From Novosphingobium huizhouense (GTDB taxonomy: Bacteria; Pseudomonadota; Alphaproteobacteria; Sphingomonadales; Sphingomonadaceae), in contig NZ_JAILXZ010000006.1 in assembly GCF_020179475.1 (NCBI RefSeq), forward strand, positions 52,264-116,263: 64,000 bases of DNA, read 5' to 3'. Of the stretch, positions 8,227 to 19,360 are shown piece after piece (the stretch's first letter is position 1; every line of letters starts with the position of its first letter). A program made the position numbers and the translations under genes. The notes under the pieces are model-generated. The model worked only from the letters and a program-made list of their open reading frames with translations, searched no databases and had not been told where the DNA came from.

Positions 8227-9687
8227 TCAGGCTTCGAGCACGTCGCGCACGTAGCGGTCGAGCAGGCGCACGCCGAACCCGGTCGCGCCCTTGTCGTGGG
8301 TCGCCCCGGCCTTGTCGACCCAGACCGTGCCCGCGATGTCGAGGTGCGCCCAGGCCACGCCCTTGTCGACATAGCGCTGGAGGAACTGCGCCGCGGTGAT
8401 CGAGCCGCCGTAGCGCGGGCCGACGTTCTTCATGTCGGCGATCGGGCTGTCGATCAGCTTGTCGTAGGCAGCGCCCAGCGGGAAGCGCCACAGGCTGTCG
8501 CCGCTCGCCTTGCCGGCGGCGTCGAGCTGGCTCGCCAGCAGGTCGTCGTTGCTGAACATGCCGGCATGCTCGTGGCCGAGCGAGATGATCATCGCGCCGG
8601 TCAGGGTGGCGAGGTCGACGATCGTCGCGGGGCTGTATTCCTTCTGCACCCAGGTCAGCGCATCGCACAGCACCAGGCGCCCTTCGGCGTCGGTGTTGAT
8701 CACCTCGACCGTCTGGCCCGACATCGAGGTGACGACGTCGCCCGGGCGCTGGGCATTGCCATCGGGCATGTTCTCGACGAGGCCGCAGACGCCGATCACG
8801 TCGGCCTGCGCCTTGCGCCTGGCGAGCGCGAGCATGGTCCCGGCAACCGCACCGGCGCCGCCCATGTCCCACTTCATGTCTTCCATGCCGGCGGCGGGCT
8901 TGATCGAGATGCCGCCGGTGTCGAAGGTCACGCCCTTGCCGACGAACGCGGTCGGGCGTGCGCCCGCCTTGCCCTTCCAGCGCATCGCCAGCAGGCGCGG
9001 CTCGCGCACCGAACCCTGCGCGACGCCAAGCAGCGCGCCCATGCCGAGCGCGGTCATTTCCTCCTTGCCCAGCACGACGATCTCGATGCCCGTGCCTTCG
9101 AGCCGGGCGCGGCAGCGTTCGACGAAGCTTTCGGGGTAGATCACGTTGGCGGGCTCGGTCACCAGTTCGCGGGTGAACTCCACGCCTTCGGCGATCGCGC
9201 TTTCGATCTCCCAGGCAGCCTCGGCGCCGGCGGGCGCGCCGAGCGCGACGATCGTGGCAAGGCTCGCCTTCTGGTCGTCCTTCAACCTGGTGCGATAGAC
9301 ATCGTGGCGCCAGCCGCGCAGCCGTGCGCCGAGCAGCACTGCCGCGGCCTCCTCGGCCGAGAGGCCGCTGTCGGCGAAGTCGATCGCCAGCGCAGGCTCG
9401 CCCGAGGTGAGGTACTTCGCGGTCAGCGCGCCACCGGCCTTCTCGAGCGTGGCGATGCGGTCCTTGGCGCCGGGCTCGCCGATGCCGGCAAGCGCATGGC
9501 GCACCGTCGCGCCGCCTTCGCCCGCAGCGAAGAACTCGAACACCTGACCGCTCTTGCCGGTGAAGCGCTGCGCTTCGGCGGCCGCACGGGTGACCGCGTC
9601 GCAGTCGGCGGGCAGCGCGCCTTCCGCCACCAGGCGGGCAACGAGGCGGGGGCGCTCCGCGCCGGTCTTGCCGAATTCTACGATCAT
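8227..9687 (-). CDS. pepA: Leucyl aminopeptidase (M17)
   Basis: A cytosolic hexameric aminopeptidase of 486 residues. The catalytic C-domain has [26 protein letters not shown], the loop [13 protein letters not shown] and the family signature NTDAEGRL with two metal ligands and the catalytic Arg. The N-domain is the usual macro-like fold. The start is ATG at 9687, with AGGAG 8-10 bases upstream. The open frame continues further upstream, but that extension would overlap the lptD region and is not supported. It is divergent from lptD and heads the operon with the DUF2256 protein, M24 peptidase and holC. M17 enzymes can also bind DNA in some bacteria; nothing here shows that. Confidence 0.96.
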   Translation of the reverse strand: MIVEFGKTGAERPRLVARLVAEGALPADCDAVTRAAAEAQRFTGKSGQVFEFFAAGEGGATVRHALAGIGEPGAKDRIATLEKAGGALTAKYLTSGEPALAIDFADSGLSAEEAAAVLLGARLRGWRHDVYRTRLKDDQKASLATIVALGAPAGAEAAWEIESAIAEGVEFTRELVTEPANVIYPESFVERCRARLEGTGIEIVVLGKEEMTALGMGALLGVAQGSVREPRLLAMRWKGKAGARPTAFVGKGVTFDTGGISIKPAAGMEDMKWDMGGAGAVAGTMLALARRKAQADVIGVCGLVENMPDGNAQRPGDVVTSMSGQTVEVINTDAEGRLVLCDALTWVQKEYSPATIVDLATLTGAMIISLGHEHAGMFSNDDLLASQLDAAGKASGDSLWRFPLGAAYDKLIDSPIADMKNVGPRYGGSITAAQFLQRYVDKGVAWAHLDIAGTVWVDKAGATHDKGATGFGVRLLDRYVRDVLEA

Positions 9688-9803
9688 CGTCGGATAGCTC
9701 CTGTCGGGTCCACGCGCGGCCCGGCGCGGCGACGAGGCAACACGCGGGAAGATGCGCAATTGTTGGTTTGCAGTTAGGGCCCGCCGATGCGATAGGCAAG
9801 CGC

Positions 9804-12101
9804 ATGCAACCCGCCCCGCGGCCGCTGCCGCAAGCCTTCTCCCGACGCTTGCGTGCACGCCGTTTGGCCGCAAGCACTTCTCTTTTCCCGCTTTTCGCCG
9901 CCGGGCTGCTCGCTATGCCTTCCGGGGCAAGCGCGCAGGATGCGATGCCGATCGCGCCCGCGCAGGCCCCGGCCGCGACTGGCGCGCCGGCGCAGGAGGA
10001 AATCCGCTTCGAGGCCGACAAGGTCCAGTACCTCAACGATTCGGACCGGGTCACCGCCACCGGCAGCGTCGTGCTGCGGCGCGCGAGCCAGACCGTGCGC
10101 GCCGACACGGTGACGTGGGACCGCAAGACCGGCAAGATCGAGGCCGAGGGCAACATCCGCTTCGTCGACCAGGACGGCAACGTCCTCTACACCGACAAGG
10201 TCGAGCTGACCGAGGAACTCAAGGCCGGCGCGATCGAGGACATGCTGCTCGTCCTGCGCGAAGGCGGCCGGCTGGCCGCACGCAGCGGCGAGCGTGACGA
10301 CAAGGGCAACATCGTCCTCCACGACGCCGCCTACTCGGGCTGCGGGGTCGAGGACGACGACGGCTGCCCCAAGCACCCGAGCTGGGAAATCACCGCAGTG
10401 CGCGTCTATTTCGACGCGGCCGACAAGCGGGTGAAGTACAAGGGCGCCACGCTGCACATGTTCGGCGTGCCGATCCTGCCGCTGCCGGGGCTCGGCCACA
10501 CCAGCGATTTCCGCGCCGAAACCGGCCTGCTGATCCCCGACCTGCGCCTCGGCGCGTCGAACGGGGTCGAACTGTCGGACACCTGGTACTGGCGCATCGC
10601 CGACAACAAGGACCTCGCGCTTACCGGCTTCGTCTATACCGGCGCCTTGCCGATGATCTCGGCGCGCTATCGCCAGCTGATGGACATCGGCGCGTTCCAG
10701 GTCACTGGCTACCTGACCCGCAGCGCGGTGGTGCCGATGGTCGACGCCAACGGCGATCCGGTCTCGGGCAACCAGCAGTTCCGCGGCTATATCGAGGCCA
10801 ACGGACGGCTGCAGTTCTCGCCCACCTGGAGCCTTACCGCTTACGGCCGCTACGCCAGCGACCGCACCTTCCTGCGCCGCTACGACATCAGCCGCGACGA
10901 TCGCCTGCGCTCGTCGGTCAACCTCGAGCGGATCGACAACGACAGCTACTTCAGTCTCGCCGGGTGGGCGATCCAGACGCTCCGCCTGGGCGACACCCAG
11001 GGCCAGATGCCGATCGCGCTGCCGAGCCTCGAGTACCGCCGCCGCGTGCAGGCGCCGCTCGGCAAGTTCGAATTCGAGGTGAACACCCTCGCCATCACCC
11101 GCACCCAGGGACAGGACACCCAGCGCGCCTTCGCCCGCGCGCAGTGGGACTTGCGCACGATCACCGGGCTCGGCCAGGAGGTGACCTTCACCGTGCTCGG
11201 GCGCGGCGATGTCTACCACAGCGCGCAGAACGACCTGACCTCGACGCTGATCTATCGCGGCACGCCTGGGTGGCAGGCGCGGGCCATCGCCACCGCTGCG
11301 CTCGACGTGAAGTGGCCGCTGGTCGGCGCGACGCTTTCGGGGACCCAGGTGCTCACCCCGCGCTTCCAGATCGTCGCCACGCCGCACGTGCGCAACCTGT
11401 CGATCCCGAACGAGGATTCGCGAGCCACCGACCTCGAGGACGCCAACCTGTTCTCGCTCAACCGCTTCCCCGGCTACGACCGGATCGAGGACGGGCTGCG
11501 CTTCACCTACGGGTTCGACTACCAGCTGAACCGCCCGGGCTGGCGCTTCTCGACCACGATCGGGCAGAGCTACCGCCTGTCGACCGACCGCACCCTGCTG
11601 CCCGAGGGCACCGGCCTGTCGAACCGCCTGTCGGACATCGTCGGCCGCACCGACATCCGCTTCCGCGACGTCGTCCAGCTGACCCACCGCTTCCGCCTCG
11701 ACAAGTCGAGCTTCGCGCTGCGCCGCAACGAGTTCGACGCGACCATCGGCGGCCATCGCACTTATGTCGAAGTCGGCTACCTCAAGCTCAACCGCAACAT
11801 CGACACGAGCTTCGAGGACCTGCGCGACCGCGAGGAACTGCGCCTCGCCGGGCGCGCCGCCTTCGCCAGGTACTGGTCGGCCTTCGCCTCGGCAGTGGTC
11901 AACCTGACCGACCGCAGCGAGGACCCGACGCAGCTGTCCGACGGCTTCCAGATGCTGCGCCACCGGCTCGGCATCGCCTATACCGACGATTGCCTCGACC
12001 TCGCCTTCACCTGGCGGCGCGACTACGTCACCACCGGCGACGCGACCAAGGGCAACAGCTACCTCATCAGCCTCTCGCTCAAGAACCTCGGGGTGAAGTG
12101 A
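9804..12101 (+). CDS. lptD: LPS-assembly protein LptD
   Basis: An outer-membrane beta-barrel that inserts lipopolysaccharide into the outer leaflet. About 765 residues: a signal peptide (LFAAGLLAMPSGASAQ), then the OstA/LptA-like periplasmic beta-jellyroll (IRFEADKVQYLNDSDRVTATGSV, with YTDKVEL), then the barrel (DUF/OstA-C), ending in a strand-like SYLISLSLKNLGVK. Two Cys in SGCGVEDDDGCPKH may form the plug disulfide. The start is placed at ATG 9804; a TTG at 9768 is possible but lacks support. It is the first gene of the conserved lptD-surA-pdxA-rsmA set. Confidence 0.95.
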   Translation: MQPAPRPLPQAFSRRLRARRLAASTSLFPLFAAGLLAMPSGASAQDAMPIAPAQAPAATGAPAQEEIRFEADKVQYLNDSDRVTATGSVVLRRASQTVRADTVTWDRKTGKIEAEGNIRFVDQDGNVLYTDKVELTEELKAGAIEDMLLVLREGGRLAARSGERDDKGNIVLHDAAYSGCGVEDDDGCPKHPSWEITAVRVYFDAADKRVKYKGATLHMFGVPILPLPGLGHTSDFRAETGLLIPDLRLGASNGVELSDTWYWRIADNKDLALTGFVYTGALPMISARYRQLMDIGAFQVTGYLTRSAVVPMVDANGDPVSGNQQFRGYIEANGRLQFSPTWSLTAYGRYASDRTFLRRYDISRDDRLRSSVNLERIDNDSYFSLAGWAIQTLRLGDTQGQMPIALPSLEYRRRVQAPLGKFEFEVNTLAITRTQGQDTQRAFARAQWDLRTITGLGQEVTFTVLGRGDVYHSAQNDLTSTLIYRGTPGWQARAIATAALDVKWPLVGATLSGTQVLTPRFQIVATPHVRNLSIPNEDSRATDLEDANLFSLNRFPGYDRIEDGLRFTYGFDYQLNRPGWRFSTTIGQSYRLSTDRTLLPEGTGLSNRLSDIVGRTDIRFRDVVQLTHRFRLDKSSFALRRNEFDATIGGHRTYVEVGYLKLNRNIDTSFEDLRDREELRLAGRAAFARYWSAFASAVVNLTDRSEDPTQLSDGFQMLRHRLGIAYTDDCLDLAFTWRRDYVTTGDATKGNSYLISLSLKNLGVK

Positions 12102-12292
12102 GCGCGCCGGACGGGCGCCCTTCGCCACCCCCGCTTATCCTGCGGTTTGGCTTTGCAGGCCGTTGCCAACGGGCTATCGCGCCGTCTATCCGGGCTGCAC
12201 TCAGCTTTGGTTCAGCAGACGGAGCCGATCTGCGGGCGAAACGGTCGAGCGCAGCAAACCCTGCGCTCCTTCGACAGGATGTTGCGATTGCC

Positions 12293-13684
12293 ATGAAGCG
12301 TAGTTCCCGCATTGAGCACCGGAGCGGCTCGCGCCGGTTCGGCAAGTCCCTCGTTCTCCTCGGCCTTGCCGCGACCGTTGCCGCCCCGATCGCCTCCGGC
12401 GTCGCGCAGGCGCAGGCGGGGGCACAGGCCGCCGATGCGAGCGGCGCGCTCAACATTCCGCAGAACCCGCGCATCTTCGGCAAGAGCGATCCCAACGTCC
12501 GCCGCGCCACGGCCGTGGTCAACGGCGAGATCATCACCGGCACCGACATCGACCAGCGCCTCGCGCTGATCATCAACGCCAATGGCGGCAAGGTCCCGCC
12601 AGAGGAAATGGACCGCCTGCGCCTGCAGGTCCTGCGCAACCTGATCGACGAAACGCTGCAGATCCAGGAAGCCAAGGCCGCCGACATCGACGTCGGCGAC
12701 GACGAGGTCATGGAAACCTACACCCGCGTCGCCTCGCAGAACTTCGGCAAGGACGTCGCCTCGCTCGACAAGTACCTCGCCGGCATCGGCTCCTCGTCGG
12801 CCTCGCTCAAGCGCCAGATCAAGGGCGAGCTCGCCTGGCAGCGCCTGCTGCGCCGCAACGTCCAGCCCTTCATCAACGTCTCCGACGAAGAAGTGAAGGA
12901 AGTGATGGATCGCCTCAACGCGGCCAAGGGCACCGAGGAATACCGCATCGGCGAAATCTACCTCTCGGCCAACGACCAGAACCGCGCCCAGGTCGAGGCC
13001 AACGCCAACAAGATCATGGAGCAGCTCAAGCAGGGCGGCTCGTTCGTCGCCTATGCCCGGCAGTTCTCCGAGGCCTCGACCGCGGCGGTCGGCGGCGATC
13101 TCGGCTGGATCAAGCTGGCGCAGCTGCCCGGCGAGCTTGCCAGCGTTGCCGCGACGATGTCGGCGGGCCAGCTCACCGGCCCGGTGGCGGTCAGCGGCGG
13201 CTATTCGATCCTCTACCTGATCGACAAGCGCCAGGTGCTCACCGCCGATCCGCGCGATGCGCTGCTTAGCCTCAAGCAGATCTCGATCAGCTTCCCCAAG
13301 GGCATCGCCGAAAAGGACGCGACCGCCCGCGCCGCCACCTTCGCCGCGGCGGTCAAGGCGATCCGCGGCTGCGGCGAGGCGGAAAGCGCCGCGACCAAGC
13401 TGGGTGCGACGCTCGTCGCCAACGACCAGATCAAGGCGCGCGACCTGCCGCCGGCGCTGCAGGACATGCTGCTCAAGCTCTCGATCGGCGAGGCCACCGC
13501 CCCGTTCGGCTCGATCGAGGACGGCGTGCGCGTGCTGCTGCTGTGCGGCCGCGACGATCCCAAGCAGGCCGCTGGCCCCAACTTCGACCAGCTGCAGGCG
13601 CAGATGGAGGACGAGCGCGTCAACAAGCGCGCGCAGACCTACCTGCGCGACCTGCGCCGCGACGCGGTGATCGAGTACGACTGA
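12293..13684 (+). CDS. surA: Periplasmic peptidyl-prolyl isomerase/chaperone SurA
   Basis: SurA escorts outer-membrane proteins, including LptD, across the periplasm. The 463-residue protein has a basic N-terminus and signal peptide ending AQAQA (to about residue 45). A SurA_N chaperone domain follows (ATAVVNGEIITGTDIDQRL and LRNLIDETLQIQEAK). Next is a parvulin domain with EYRIGEIYLS and GGDLGWIKLAQLPGELA, and then a second, more divergent parvulin-like part. The frame is open far upstream, but ATG at 12293 gives the signal peptide. It starts 191 bases after lptD, and that gap shows nothing distinctive. Confidence 0.93.
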   Translation: MKRSSRIEHRSGSRRFGKSLVLLGLAATVAAPIASGVAQAQAGAQAADASGALNIPQNPRIFGKSDPNVRRATAVVNGEIITGTDIDQRLALIINANGGKVPPEEMDRLRLQVLRNLIDETLQIQEAKAADIDVGDDEVMETYTRVASQNFGKDVASLDKYLAGIGSSSASLKRQIKGELAWQRLLRRNVQPFINVSDEEVKEVMDRLNAAKGTEEYRIGEIYLSANDQNRAQVEANANKIMEQLKQGGSFVAYARQFSEASTAAVGGDLGWIKLAQLPGELASVAATMSAGQLTGPVAVSGGYSILYLIDKRQVLTADPRDALLSLKQISISFPKGIAEKDATARAATFAAAVKAIRGCGEAESAATKLGATLVANDQIKARDLPPALQDMLLKLSIGEATAPFGSIEDGVRVLLLCGRDDPKQAAGPNFDQLQAQMEDERVNKRAQTYLRDLRRDAVIEYD

Positions 13685-13727
13685 TCCTGCCCTTCCCGCC
13701 GGCGCCGATCGGCGCTAGGCCGAAGCG

Positions 13728-14744
13728 ATGATCCAGCCGTCCAGCCCGCATCCGCTGGCCCTGACCATCGGCGATCCCGCCGGGGTGGGCCCCGAACTCG
13801 CCTGCGCGGCCTGGGCGCTCAGCGGCACCGCGGCGCTGCCGCCGTTCTTCGTGGTCGGTTCCAAGCGCGTGCTGGAAAAGGCGGCGCGGCGGCGCGGCCT
13901 GCACCTGAAGGTGCGCGCGATCACCGCCCCGCACGAAGCCGCCGCGATCTTCCCGAACGCGCTTCCGGTGCTCGATCTCGGCGATGCCGACTACACCCCC
14001 GGCGCACCGGACGACGAAGGCGCGCGGCTCGCGCTCGCAGCGCTCGAACAGGCGGCGCGGCTGGTCCGCGAAGGCCACGCCGGCGCGCTCGTCACCGGAC
14101 CGGTGGCCAAGAGCCGCCTCGCCCGCGTCGGCTTCGACCATCCGGGACAGACCGAATTCGTCGCCGCGGCCTGCGGCGTTGCGGCAGACGATGCCGTGAT
14201 GATGCTCGCCGGGCCGAGCCTCAAGGTGGTGCCGGTCACCGTCCACGTCGCGCTCGCCGCGGTCCCCGGGCTGCTCTCGGCCGAACGCGTCGCCCGGCGG
14301 AGCATGATCGCCGCGCAGGCGCTGGCGCAGGACTTCGGCATCGCCGCCCCGCGCCTCGCGGTCGCCGGGCTCAATCCCCACGCCGGCGAGGACGGCCGCA
14401 TGGGATCGGAAGACGCCGCCGTGATCGCGCCCGCCGTCGCGGCGCTGCAGGCGCAGGGGATCGATGCGCGCGGTCCCCTGCCCGCCGACACGATGTTCCA
14501 CGCCGCGGCGCGCGCGACCTACGACGTCGCCATCTGCATGTACCACGATCAGGCGCTGATCCCGATCAAGGCGCTCGATTTCGACGAGGGCGTCAACGTC
14601 ACGCTCGGCCTGCCGATCGTGCGCACCTCGCCCGACCACGGGACCGCCTTCGCCATTGCCGGCACCGGCGCCGCGCGCCCCGGGGCGACGCTGGCCGCGC
14701 TCCGCATGGCGGGCGAATGCGCCGCGCGCCGGAGCGCCGCATGA
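13728..14744 (+). CDS. pdxA: 4-hydroxythreonine-4-phosphate dehydrogenase
   Basis: PdxA oxidises 4-phosphohydroxy-L-threonine in the deoxyxylulose-5-phosphate-dependent pyridoxal phosphate pathway. The 338-residue protein has the N-terminal [21 protein letters not shown], the GQTEF-type [21 protein letters not shown] with metal-binding residues, and the C-terminal [13 protein letters not shown] and [10 protein letters not shown]. It is cytosolic. It ends in an ATGA overlap with rsmA, the standard alphaproteobacterial order. Confidence 0.96.
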   Translation: MIQPSSPHPLALTIGDPAGVGPELACAAWALSGTAALPPFFVVGSKRVLEKAARRRGLHLKVRAITAPHEAAAIFPNALPVLDLGDADYTPGAPDDEGARLALAALEQAARLVREGHAGALVTGPVAKSRLARVGFDHPGQTEFVAAACGVAADDAVMMLAGPSLKVVPVTVHVALAAVPGLLSAERVARRSMIAAQALAQDFGIAAPRLAVAGLNPHAGEDGRMGSEDAAVIAPAVAALQAQGIDARGPLPADTMFHAAARATYDVAICMYHDQALIPIKALDFDEGVNVTLGLPIVRTSPDHGTAFAIAGTGAARPGATLAALRMAGECAARRSAA

Positions 14745-15577
14745 CCGAGCTTCCCGCCCTCCCGCCGCTGCGCGATGTGGTCAACCGTCACGGGCTGATC
14801 GCATCGAAGGCGCTCGGCCAGAACTTCCTGTTCGACGAACAGTTGCTCGACCGGATCGCCACCGTGCCGGGCAGGCTCGCCGGGCAGAACGTGCTCGAAG
14901 TCGGCCCCGGCCCCGGGGGCCTCACCCGCGCGCTGCTGCGCGCCGGCGCCAATGTCACCGCGATCGAGATGGACAAGCGCTGCCTGCCCGCGCTCGCCGA
15001 ACTGGCCGAGGCGTTCCCGGGCCAGCTGCGCGTGATCGAAGGCGACGCCACCAGGATCGACCCCGCCACGCTGTTCGACGAACCGTGGCACGTCGCCGCG
15101 AACCTGCCGTACAACGTCGGCACGCTGCTGTTCACCGGCTGGCTTTCGGGCCAGGCCTGGCCGCCGCAGTGGCGCTCGCTGACGCTGATGTTCCAGCTCG
15201 AGGTCGCCGAACGCATCGTCGCGCGCCCCGGCAGCGACGCCTATGGCCGGCTCGCGGTGCTCGCGCAGTGGCGCAGCCTGCCCCGCATCGCGATGAAGGT
15301 GCATCGCAGCGCCTTCACCCCGCCGCCCAAGGTCATGTCCGCGATCGTCCACGTCGAACCCAGCGCGATGCCCGAAGGCGTTTCGGCGCGCATGCTCGAG
15401 CGCGTCACCGAAGCCGCCTTCGGCCAGCGCCGCAAGATGCTGCGCCAGTCGCTCAAGGGCCTGCCCGGCGCGCTCGATGCGCTCGATGCGCTCGGCATCG
15501 ATCCGCAACGCCGCGCCGAAACGCTCGACGTCGCCGAATTCGTCGCGATCGCGCGGGCGCTGACGCGCGAGGCCTAG
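14741..15577 (+). CDS. rsmA: 16S rRNA (adenine1518-N6/adenine1519-N6)-dimethyltransferase
   Basis: RsmA/KsgA dimethylates two adjacent adenines in helix 45 of 16S rRNA late in 30S assembly. It is 278 residues from ATG 14741. Motifs are [10 protein letters not shown], the SAM-binding [14 protein letters not shown], the acidic [12 protein letters not shown], and the catalytic NLPYN. The C-terminal helical domain has [12 protein letters not shown]. The start overlaps the pdxA stop (ATGA). It ends 4 bases into the converging DUF4287 gene. Confidence 0.96.
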   Translation: MTELPALPPLRDVVNRHGLIASKALGQNFLFDEQLLDRIATVPGRLAGQNVLEVGPGPGGLTRALLRAGANVTAIEMDKRCLPALAELAEAFPGQLRVIEGDATRIDPATLFDEPWHVAANLPYNVGTLLFTGWLSGQAWPPQWRSLTLMFQLEVAERIVARPGSDAYGRLAVLAQWRSLPRIAMKVHRSAFTPPPKVMSAIVHVEPSAMPEGVSARMLERVTEAAFGQRRKMLRQSLKGLPGALDALDALGIDPQRRAETLDVAEFVAIARALTREA

Positions 15578-15792
15578 CCGGCGGGCTTGTCCTCGGCCAG
15601 CGTATGCGCGACGATCGCGTTGGCGTGGCCATGGCCCATGCCGTGCCGCTCCTTCAGCATCGCCACCAGTTCCATGTGCCGCGCCGGATAGCCCGCGCGC
15701 ACCAGCGCCTTCCATTCCGCAATCGGCTTGCCGTACGTCTTCTCGATCGAAGGAAAGTACGATGCCGGGCCGGTGACCTTGGGTTCGCTCAT
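15574..15792 (-). CDS. DUF4287 domain protein (72 aa)
   Basis: A small soluble protein matching the DUF4287 pattern: [24 protein letters not shown], then [27 protein letters not shown]. The family is sometimes described as DUF4287/DUF5655-type and has no established role. The start is ATG at 15792 (MSEPKVTG); ATG at 15810 would add six residues and neither has a strong ribosome site. It lies between converging rsmA and downstream of glcB on the same strand, about 40 bases from the end of that gene. Confidence 0.8.
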   Translation of the reverse strand: MSEPKVTGPASYFPSIEKTYGKPIAEWKALVRAGYPARHMELVAMLKERHGMGHGHANAIVAHTLAEDKPAG

Positions 15793-15831
15793 GGTGCGCA
15801 AGGCAACCATGGCGAACCCCCGGCTGTCAAC

Positions 15832-17958
15832 TCATGCCGGTTCGGCCACCTTCAGCGCCGCCTTCTTCTTCAGGCGCCAGGCGTGCAGCAGCGGCTCGGT
15901 ATAGCCGTTGGGCTGCTCCACGCCCTTGAACACCAGATCGCAGGCCGCGCGGAAGGCAAAGCTGGTGTCCCAGTTGCCGGCCATCGGCTCGTAGAGCGCA
16001 TCGCCTTCGTTCTGCGCATCGACCTTGGCCGCCATGCGCTTGAGGCTGTCCATCACCTGGCTCTCGCTGGCCACGCCGTGGAGCAGCCAGTTGGCGATGT
16101 GCTGGCTCGAAATACGCAGCGTCGCGCGGTCTTCCATCAGGCCCACGTCGTTGATGTCGGGCACCTTGGAGCAGCCGACGCCCTGGTCGATCCAGCGCAC
16201 GACGTAGCCCAGCAGCCCTTGCGCATTGTTGTCGAGTTCCTCGGCGACCTCGGCTTCGGACCAGTTGGTCCCCTCAGCCAGCGGGATCGCCAGCAGCGCG
16301 TCGAGCCCCGGCGTCGGCTCCTGCGCGATGTCACCGCGCAAGCCGAACACGTCGACCTGGTGGTAGTGCGTCGCGTGGAGCGTTGCCGCCGTTGGCGAAG
16401 GCACCCAGGCGGTGTTGGCACCGGTCTTGGGATGCCCGATCTTCTGCTCCATCATGTCGCGCATCATGTCGGGCGCGGCCCACATGCCCTTGCCGATCTG
16501 CGCCTTGCCCGAAAGCCCATGGGTCAGCCCGATCGAGACGTTGCGCTTCTCGTAGGCCGCGATCCAGCCCGAGCCCTTGATCGCGCCCTTGCGGATCATC
16601 GCCCCTGCGCGCATCGAGGTGTGGATCTCGTCGCCCGTGCGGTCGAGGAAGCCGGTGTTGATGAAGACGATGCGGTCCTTCACCGCCGCAATGCAGGCGG
16701 CGAGGTTGGCGCTGGTGCGGCGCTCCTCGTCCATCACGCCGACCTTGACCGTGTGGCGCGCGAGGCCGAGCAGGTCCTCGACCGCGTCGAACAGGTCGTT
16801 GGCGAAGGCCGCTTCCTCGGGCCCGTGCATCTTGGGCTTGACGATGTAGATGCTGCCCGCCCGGCTGTTGCGATAGCGGCCCAGCCCCTTGAGGTCGTGC
16901 ATGGCAATCGCCGAGGTGATCACCGCGTCCATGATCCCTTCGGGGATTTCCGAACCATCGGCCAGCAGGATCGCCGGGTTGGTCATCAGGTGGCCGACAT
17001 TGCGCACGAACAGCAGCGAGCGGCCCGGCAGGGTCAGGTCCGCGCCGTCTTCGCCCGTCCAGGTGCGATCGGCATCGAGCGTGCGGGTCATCGTCCGCCC
17101 GCCCTTCTGGAAGCTCGCTTCCAGGTCGCCACGCATCAGGCCGAGCCAGTTGGCATAGGCCGCGACCTTGTCCTCTGCATCGACCGCCGCGACCGAATCC
17201 TCCAGATCGACGATCGTCGTCAGCGCCGCCTCGAGCACGATGTCGGCGATGCCCGCCTTGTCGGTGCGGCCGACGTTGTGGTCGCGGTCGATCACCAGTT
17301 CGATGTGCAGTCCGTTGTGGCGGAACAGCAGCCCGCCGTCGCGACGCGCGACGAAGGCCGCCGGATCGGCAAGCGCCGGAAGGTCGCCGCCGTCCCAGTC
17401 GGCCCAGCTTCCTTGGGCGAGCGGGATCGCCCCGTCGAGGAAGCGACGGCCCGCGGCGATCACCGCCGCGCCGCGCACCTCGTCATAGCCGCCCGGCCGC
17501 GCCGGTTCGGCATCGAGCGCGTCGGTGCCGTAGAAGGCATCGTAGAGGCTGCCCCAGCGCGCATTGGCGGCGTTGAGCACGAAGCGGTCGTTGAGCACCG
17601 GCACGACCAGCTGCGGCCCGGCCATCGTCGCGATCTCGGGATCGACGTTCTGCGTGCCGATCAGGAAGTCCCCGGGCTCGGGCACCAGGTACCCGATCTC
17701 TTCGAGGAAGGCACGATATTCGGCCGGATCCAGCGGCTTGCCGGCGCGCGCGGCGTGCCACGCATCGATCTGTTCCTGCAGATGATCCCGCTTCGCCAGA
17801 AGCGCGCGGTTGACCGGCACCAGGCGATCGCACAGCGCCGCGAAGCCCGCCCAGAATCCGGCGGGCGCAATGCCCAGCGGGCCGAGCACGCGCTGGTCGA
17901 CGAAATCCGCAAGCAGGCGATCAACCTGGAGGCCGCTCAGCGTGACGCGATCGTTCAT
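15832..17958 (-). CDS. glcB: Malate synthase G
   Basis: Condenses glyoxylate with acetyl-CoA to malate. At 708 residues it has the length of isoform G rather than A. Supporting segments are [22 protein letters not shown] (catalytic acid region), the [13 protein letters not shown] loop, [30 protein letters not shown] and the C-terminal [14 protein letters not shown]. The start at 17958 gives [20 protein letters not shown], typical of the family. It is cytosolic. No isocitrate lyase is adjacent, so glyoxylate may come from another locus. In this window its acetyl-CoA substrate is supplied by the acsA module. Confidence 0.96.
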   Translation of the reverse strand: MNDRVTLSGLQVDRLLADFVDQRVLGPLGIAPAGFWAGFAALCDRLVPVNRALLAKRDHLQEQIDAWHAARAGKPLDPAEYRAFLEEIGYLVPEPGDFLIGTQNVDPEIATMAGPQLVVPVLNDRFVLNAANARWGSLYDAFYGTDALDAEPARPGGYDEVRGAAVIAAGRRFLDGAIPLAQGSWADWDGGDLPALADPAAFVARRDGGLLFRHNGLHIELVIDRDHNVGRTDKAGIADIVLEAALTTIVDLEDSVAAVDAEDKVAAYANWLGLMRGDLEASFQKGGRTMTRTLDADRTWTGEDGADLTLPGRSLLFVRNVGHLMTNPAILLADGSEIPEGIMDAVITSAIAMHDLKGLGRYRNSRAGSIYIVKPKMHGPEEAAFANDLFDAVEDLLGLARHTVKVGVMDEERRTSANLAACIAAVKDRIVFINTGFLDRTGDEIHTSMRAGAMIRKGAIKGSGWIAAYEKRNVSIGLTHGLSGKAQIGKGMWAAPDMMRDMMEQKIGHPKTGANTAWVPSPTAATLHATHYHQVDVFGLRGDIAQEPTPGLDALLAIPLAEGTNWSEAEVAEELDNNAQGLLGYVVRWIDQGVGCSKVPDINDVGLMEDRATLRISSQHIANWLLHGVASESQVMDSLKRMAAKVDAQNEGDALYEPMAGNWDTSFAFRAACDLVFKGVEQPNGYTEPLLHAWRLKKKAALKVAEPA

Positions 17959-18147
17959 GACAGTCCAACTTCCCATTCGCTTCGAACAACAACACCGGCG
18001 GTCCATGCACGGGCATGGCGCGCCACTCGGAATCGACGATCCTGGGGAGGACGGGACCAGCCTATGGACGAACCGTCGCGCGGTTGCAACCTGACCGCGG
18101 CAGCCACGGGGTTCACCCTTCCCGGATCTGGCGCTAGACGGTTGCCG

Positions 18148-19353
18148 ATGAAACAGCTTTCGCGCAACGAACAGGCCCTGCTCGACCGGATCGACGCCGG
18201 CGCCATGCTGCCCCGCGTCGAGCGCTGGTGCGCGATCAACACCGGCACGCGCAATCTTGCCGGGCTCGCCGAACAGGCCTCGCTGCTCGCCGATGCCTTT
18301 GCCGCGCTGCCGGGCGAAGTGCGGCTGGTCGAGCCCGGTCCGGTCGAGGCCGTCGCGCCCGACGGCGCGCGCCTCGCGCTCGACCACGGCCGCCACCTCG
18401 TCCTCTCGGTTCGCCCCGAAGCCGGCCGCCGCTACCTGCTGACCGGGCACATGGACACCGTCTATCCCGCCGACCATCCGTTCCAGGCGCTGACCTGGCT
18501 CGAGGACGGCGTCCTCGGCGGCCCCGGCGTTGCCGACATGAAGGGCGGCATCGCGGTGATCCTCGCCGCGCTCGCCGCGTTCGAGCATAGCGCCGCCGCG
18601 CGCGACGTCGGCTACGACGTGATGATCAATTCCGACGAGGAGACCGGCAGCCTCGCTTCGGCGCCGCTGATCGCGCAGCTCGCCGCGGGCAAGGCCGCCG
18701 CGCTCACTTACGAGCCGTCCGCCCTTCCCGACGGCACCCTCGCCGGCGCGCGCCCGGGCAGCGGCAACTACAGCGCGATCGTCACCGGCCGCAGCGCCCA
18801 TGCCGGGCGCAACCCGCAGGACGGCCGCAACGCGATCCTCGCCGCGGCGGCGCTGGCGCTCGCACTGCGCGACGCGGTGCGCGAGGGGCTGTCGATCAAC
18901 CCCGCGCGGATCGACGGCGGAAGCGCCAACAACGTCGTGCCCGATCACGCGATCCTGCGCTTCAACGTGCGGCCGCGCACGCCCGAGCTGGCCGAGGAAT
19001 TCGCCCGCGACCTCGCCCGCATGATCGCCGGGATCGAAGCCGCGCACGAAGTCTCGATCCACCTGCATGGCGCCGTCACCCGGCCCCCCAAGCCGCTGGA
19101 CGAAAAGGCCGAGGCGCTGTTCGGCCTCGTGCGCGAATGCGGCGCGGCGCTGGGCCAGCCGATCCGCTGGCAGGCGGCAGGCGGGGTCTGCGACGGCAAC
19201 AACATCGCCGCCATGGGTGTCCCGGTGGTGGACACGATGGGCGTGCGCGGCGGCGCGATCCACTCGCCCGCAGAATACCTGATCACGGCCTCGCTGGCCG
19301 AACGCGCGGCGCTCTCGGCGCTCGTGCTGCACCGACTTTCCGGAGGGGAATAA
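18148..19353 (+). CDS. M20-family metallohydrolase (acetylornithine deacetylase/carboxypeptidase G2-like)
   Basis: A 401-residue amidohydrolase of the M20 family. Zinc-binding motifs are TGHMDTVYP (His, Asp), [10 protein letters not shown] (bridging Asp), SDEETGS (Glu pair) and AIHSPAEY near the C-terminus. The dimerisation domain carries [17 protein letters not shown]. No signal peptide is seen. It ends only 7 bases before astA, so the two are co-transcribed. From that context I infer an arginine-pathway job, for example succinylglutamate or N-acylamino-acid deacylation in place of AstE, but the sequence alone does not fix the substrate. Confidence 0.88.
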   Translation: MKQLSRNEQALLDRIDAGAMLPRVERWCAINTGTRNLAGLAEQASLLADAFAALPGEVRLVEPGPVEAVAPDGARLALDHGRHLVLSVRPEAGRRYLLTGHMDTVYPADHPFQALTWLEDGVLGGPGVADMKGGIAVILAALAAFEHSAAARDVGYDVMINSDEETGSLASAPLIAQLAAGKAAALTYEPSALPDGTLAGARPGSGNYSAIVTGRSAHAGRNPQDGRNAILAAAALALALRDAVREGLSINPARIDGGSANNVVPDHAILRFNVRPRTPELAEEFARDLARMIAGIEAAHEVSIHLHGAVTRPPKPLDEKAEALFGLVRECGAALGQPIRWQAAGGVCDGNNIAAMGVPVVDTMGVRGGAIHSPAEYLITASLAERAALSALVLHRLSGGE

Positions 19354-19360
19354 GCATACC

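Noticed and set aside
9774..12128. Long minus-strand open frame antisense to lptD (784 codons)
   Set aside because: The plus strand gives a complete LptD with signal peptide and barrel. The antisense product is Arg/Ala/Val-rich with no family motifs, an effect of high GC.
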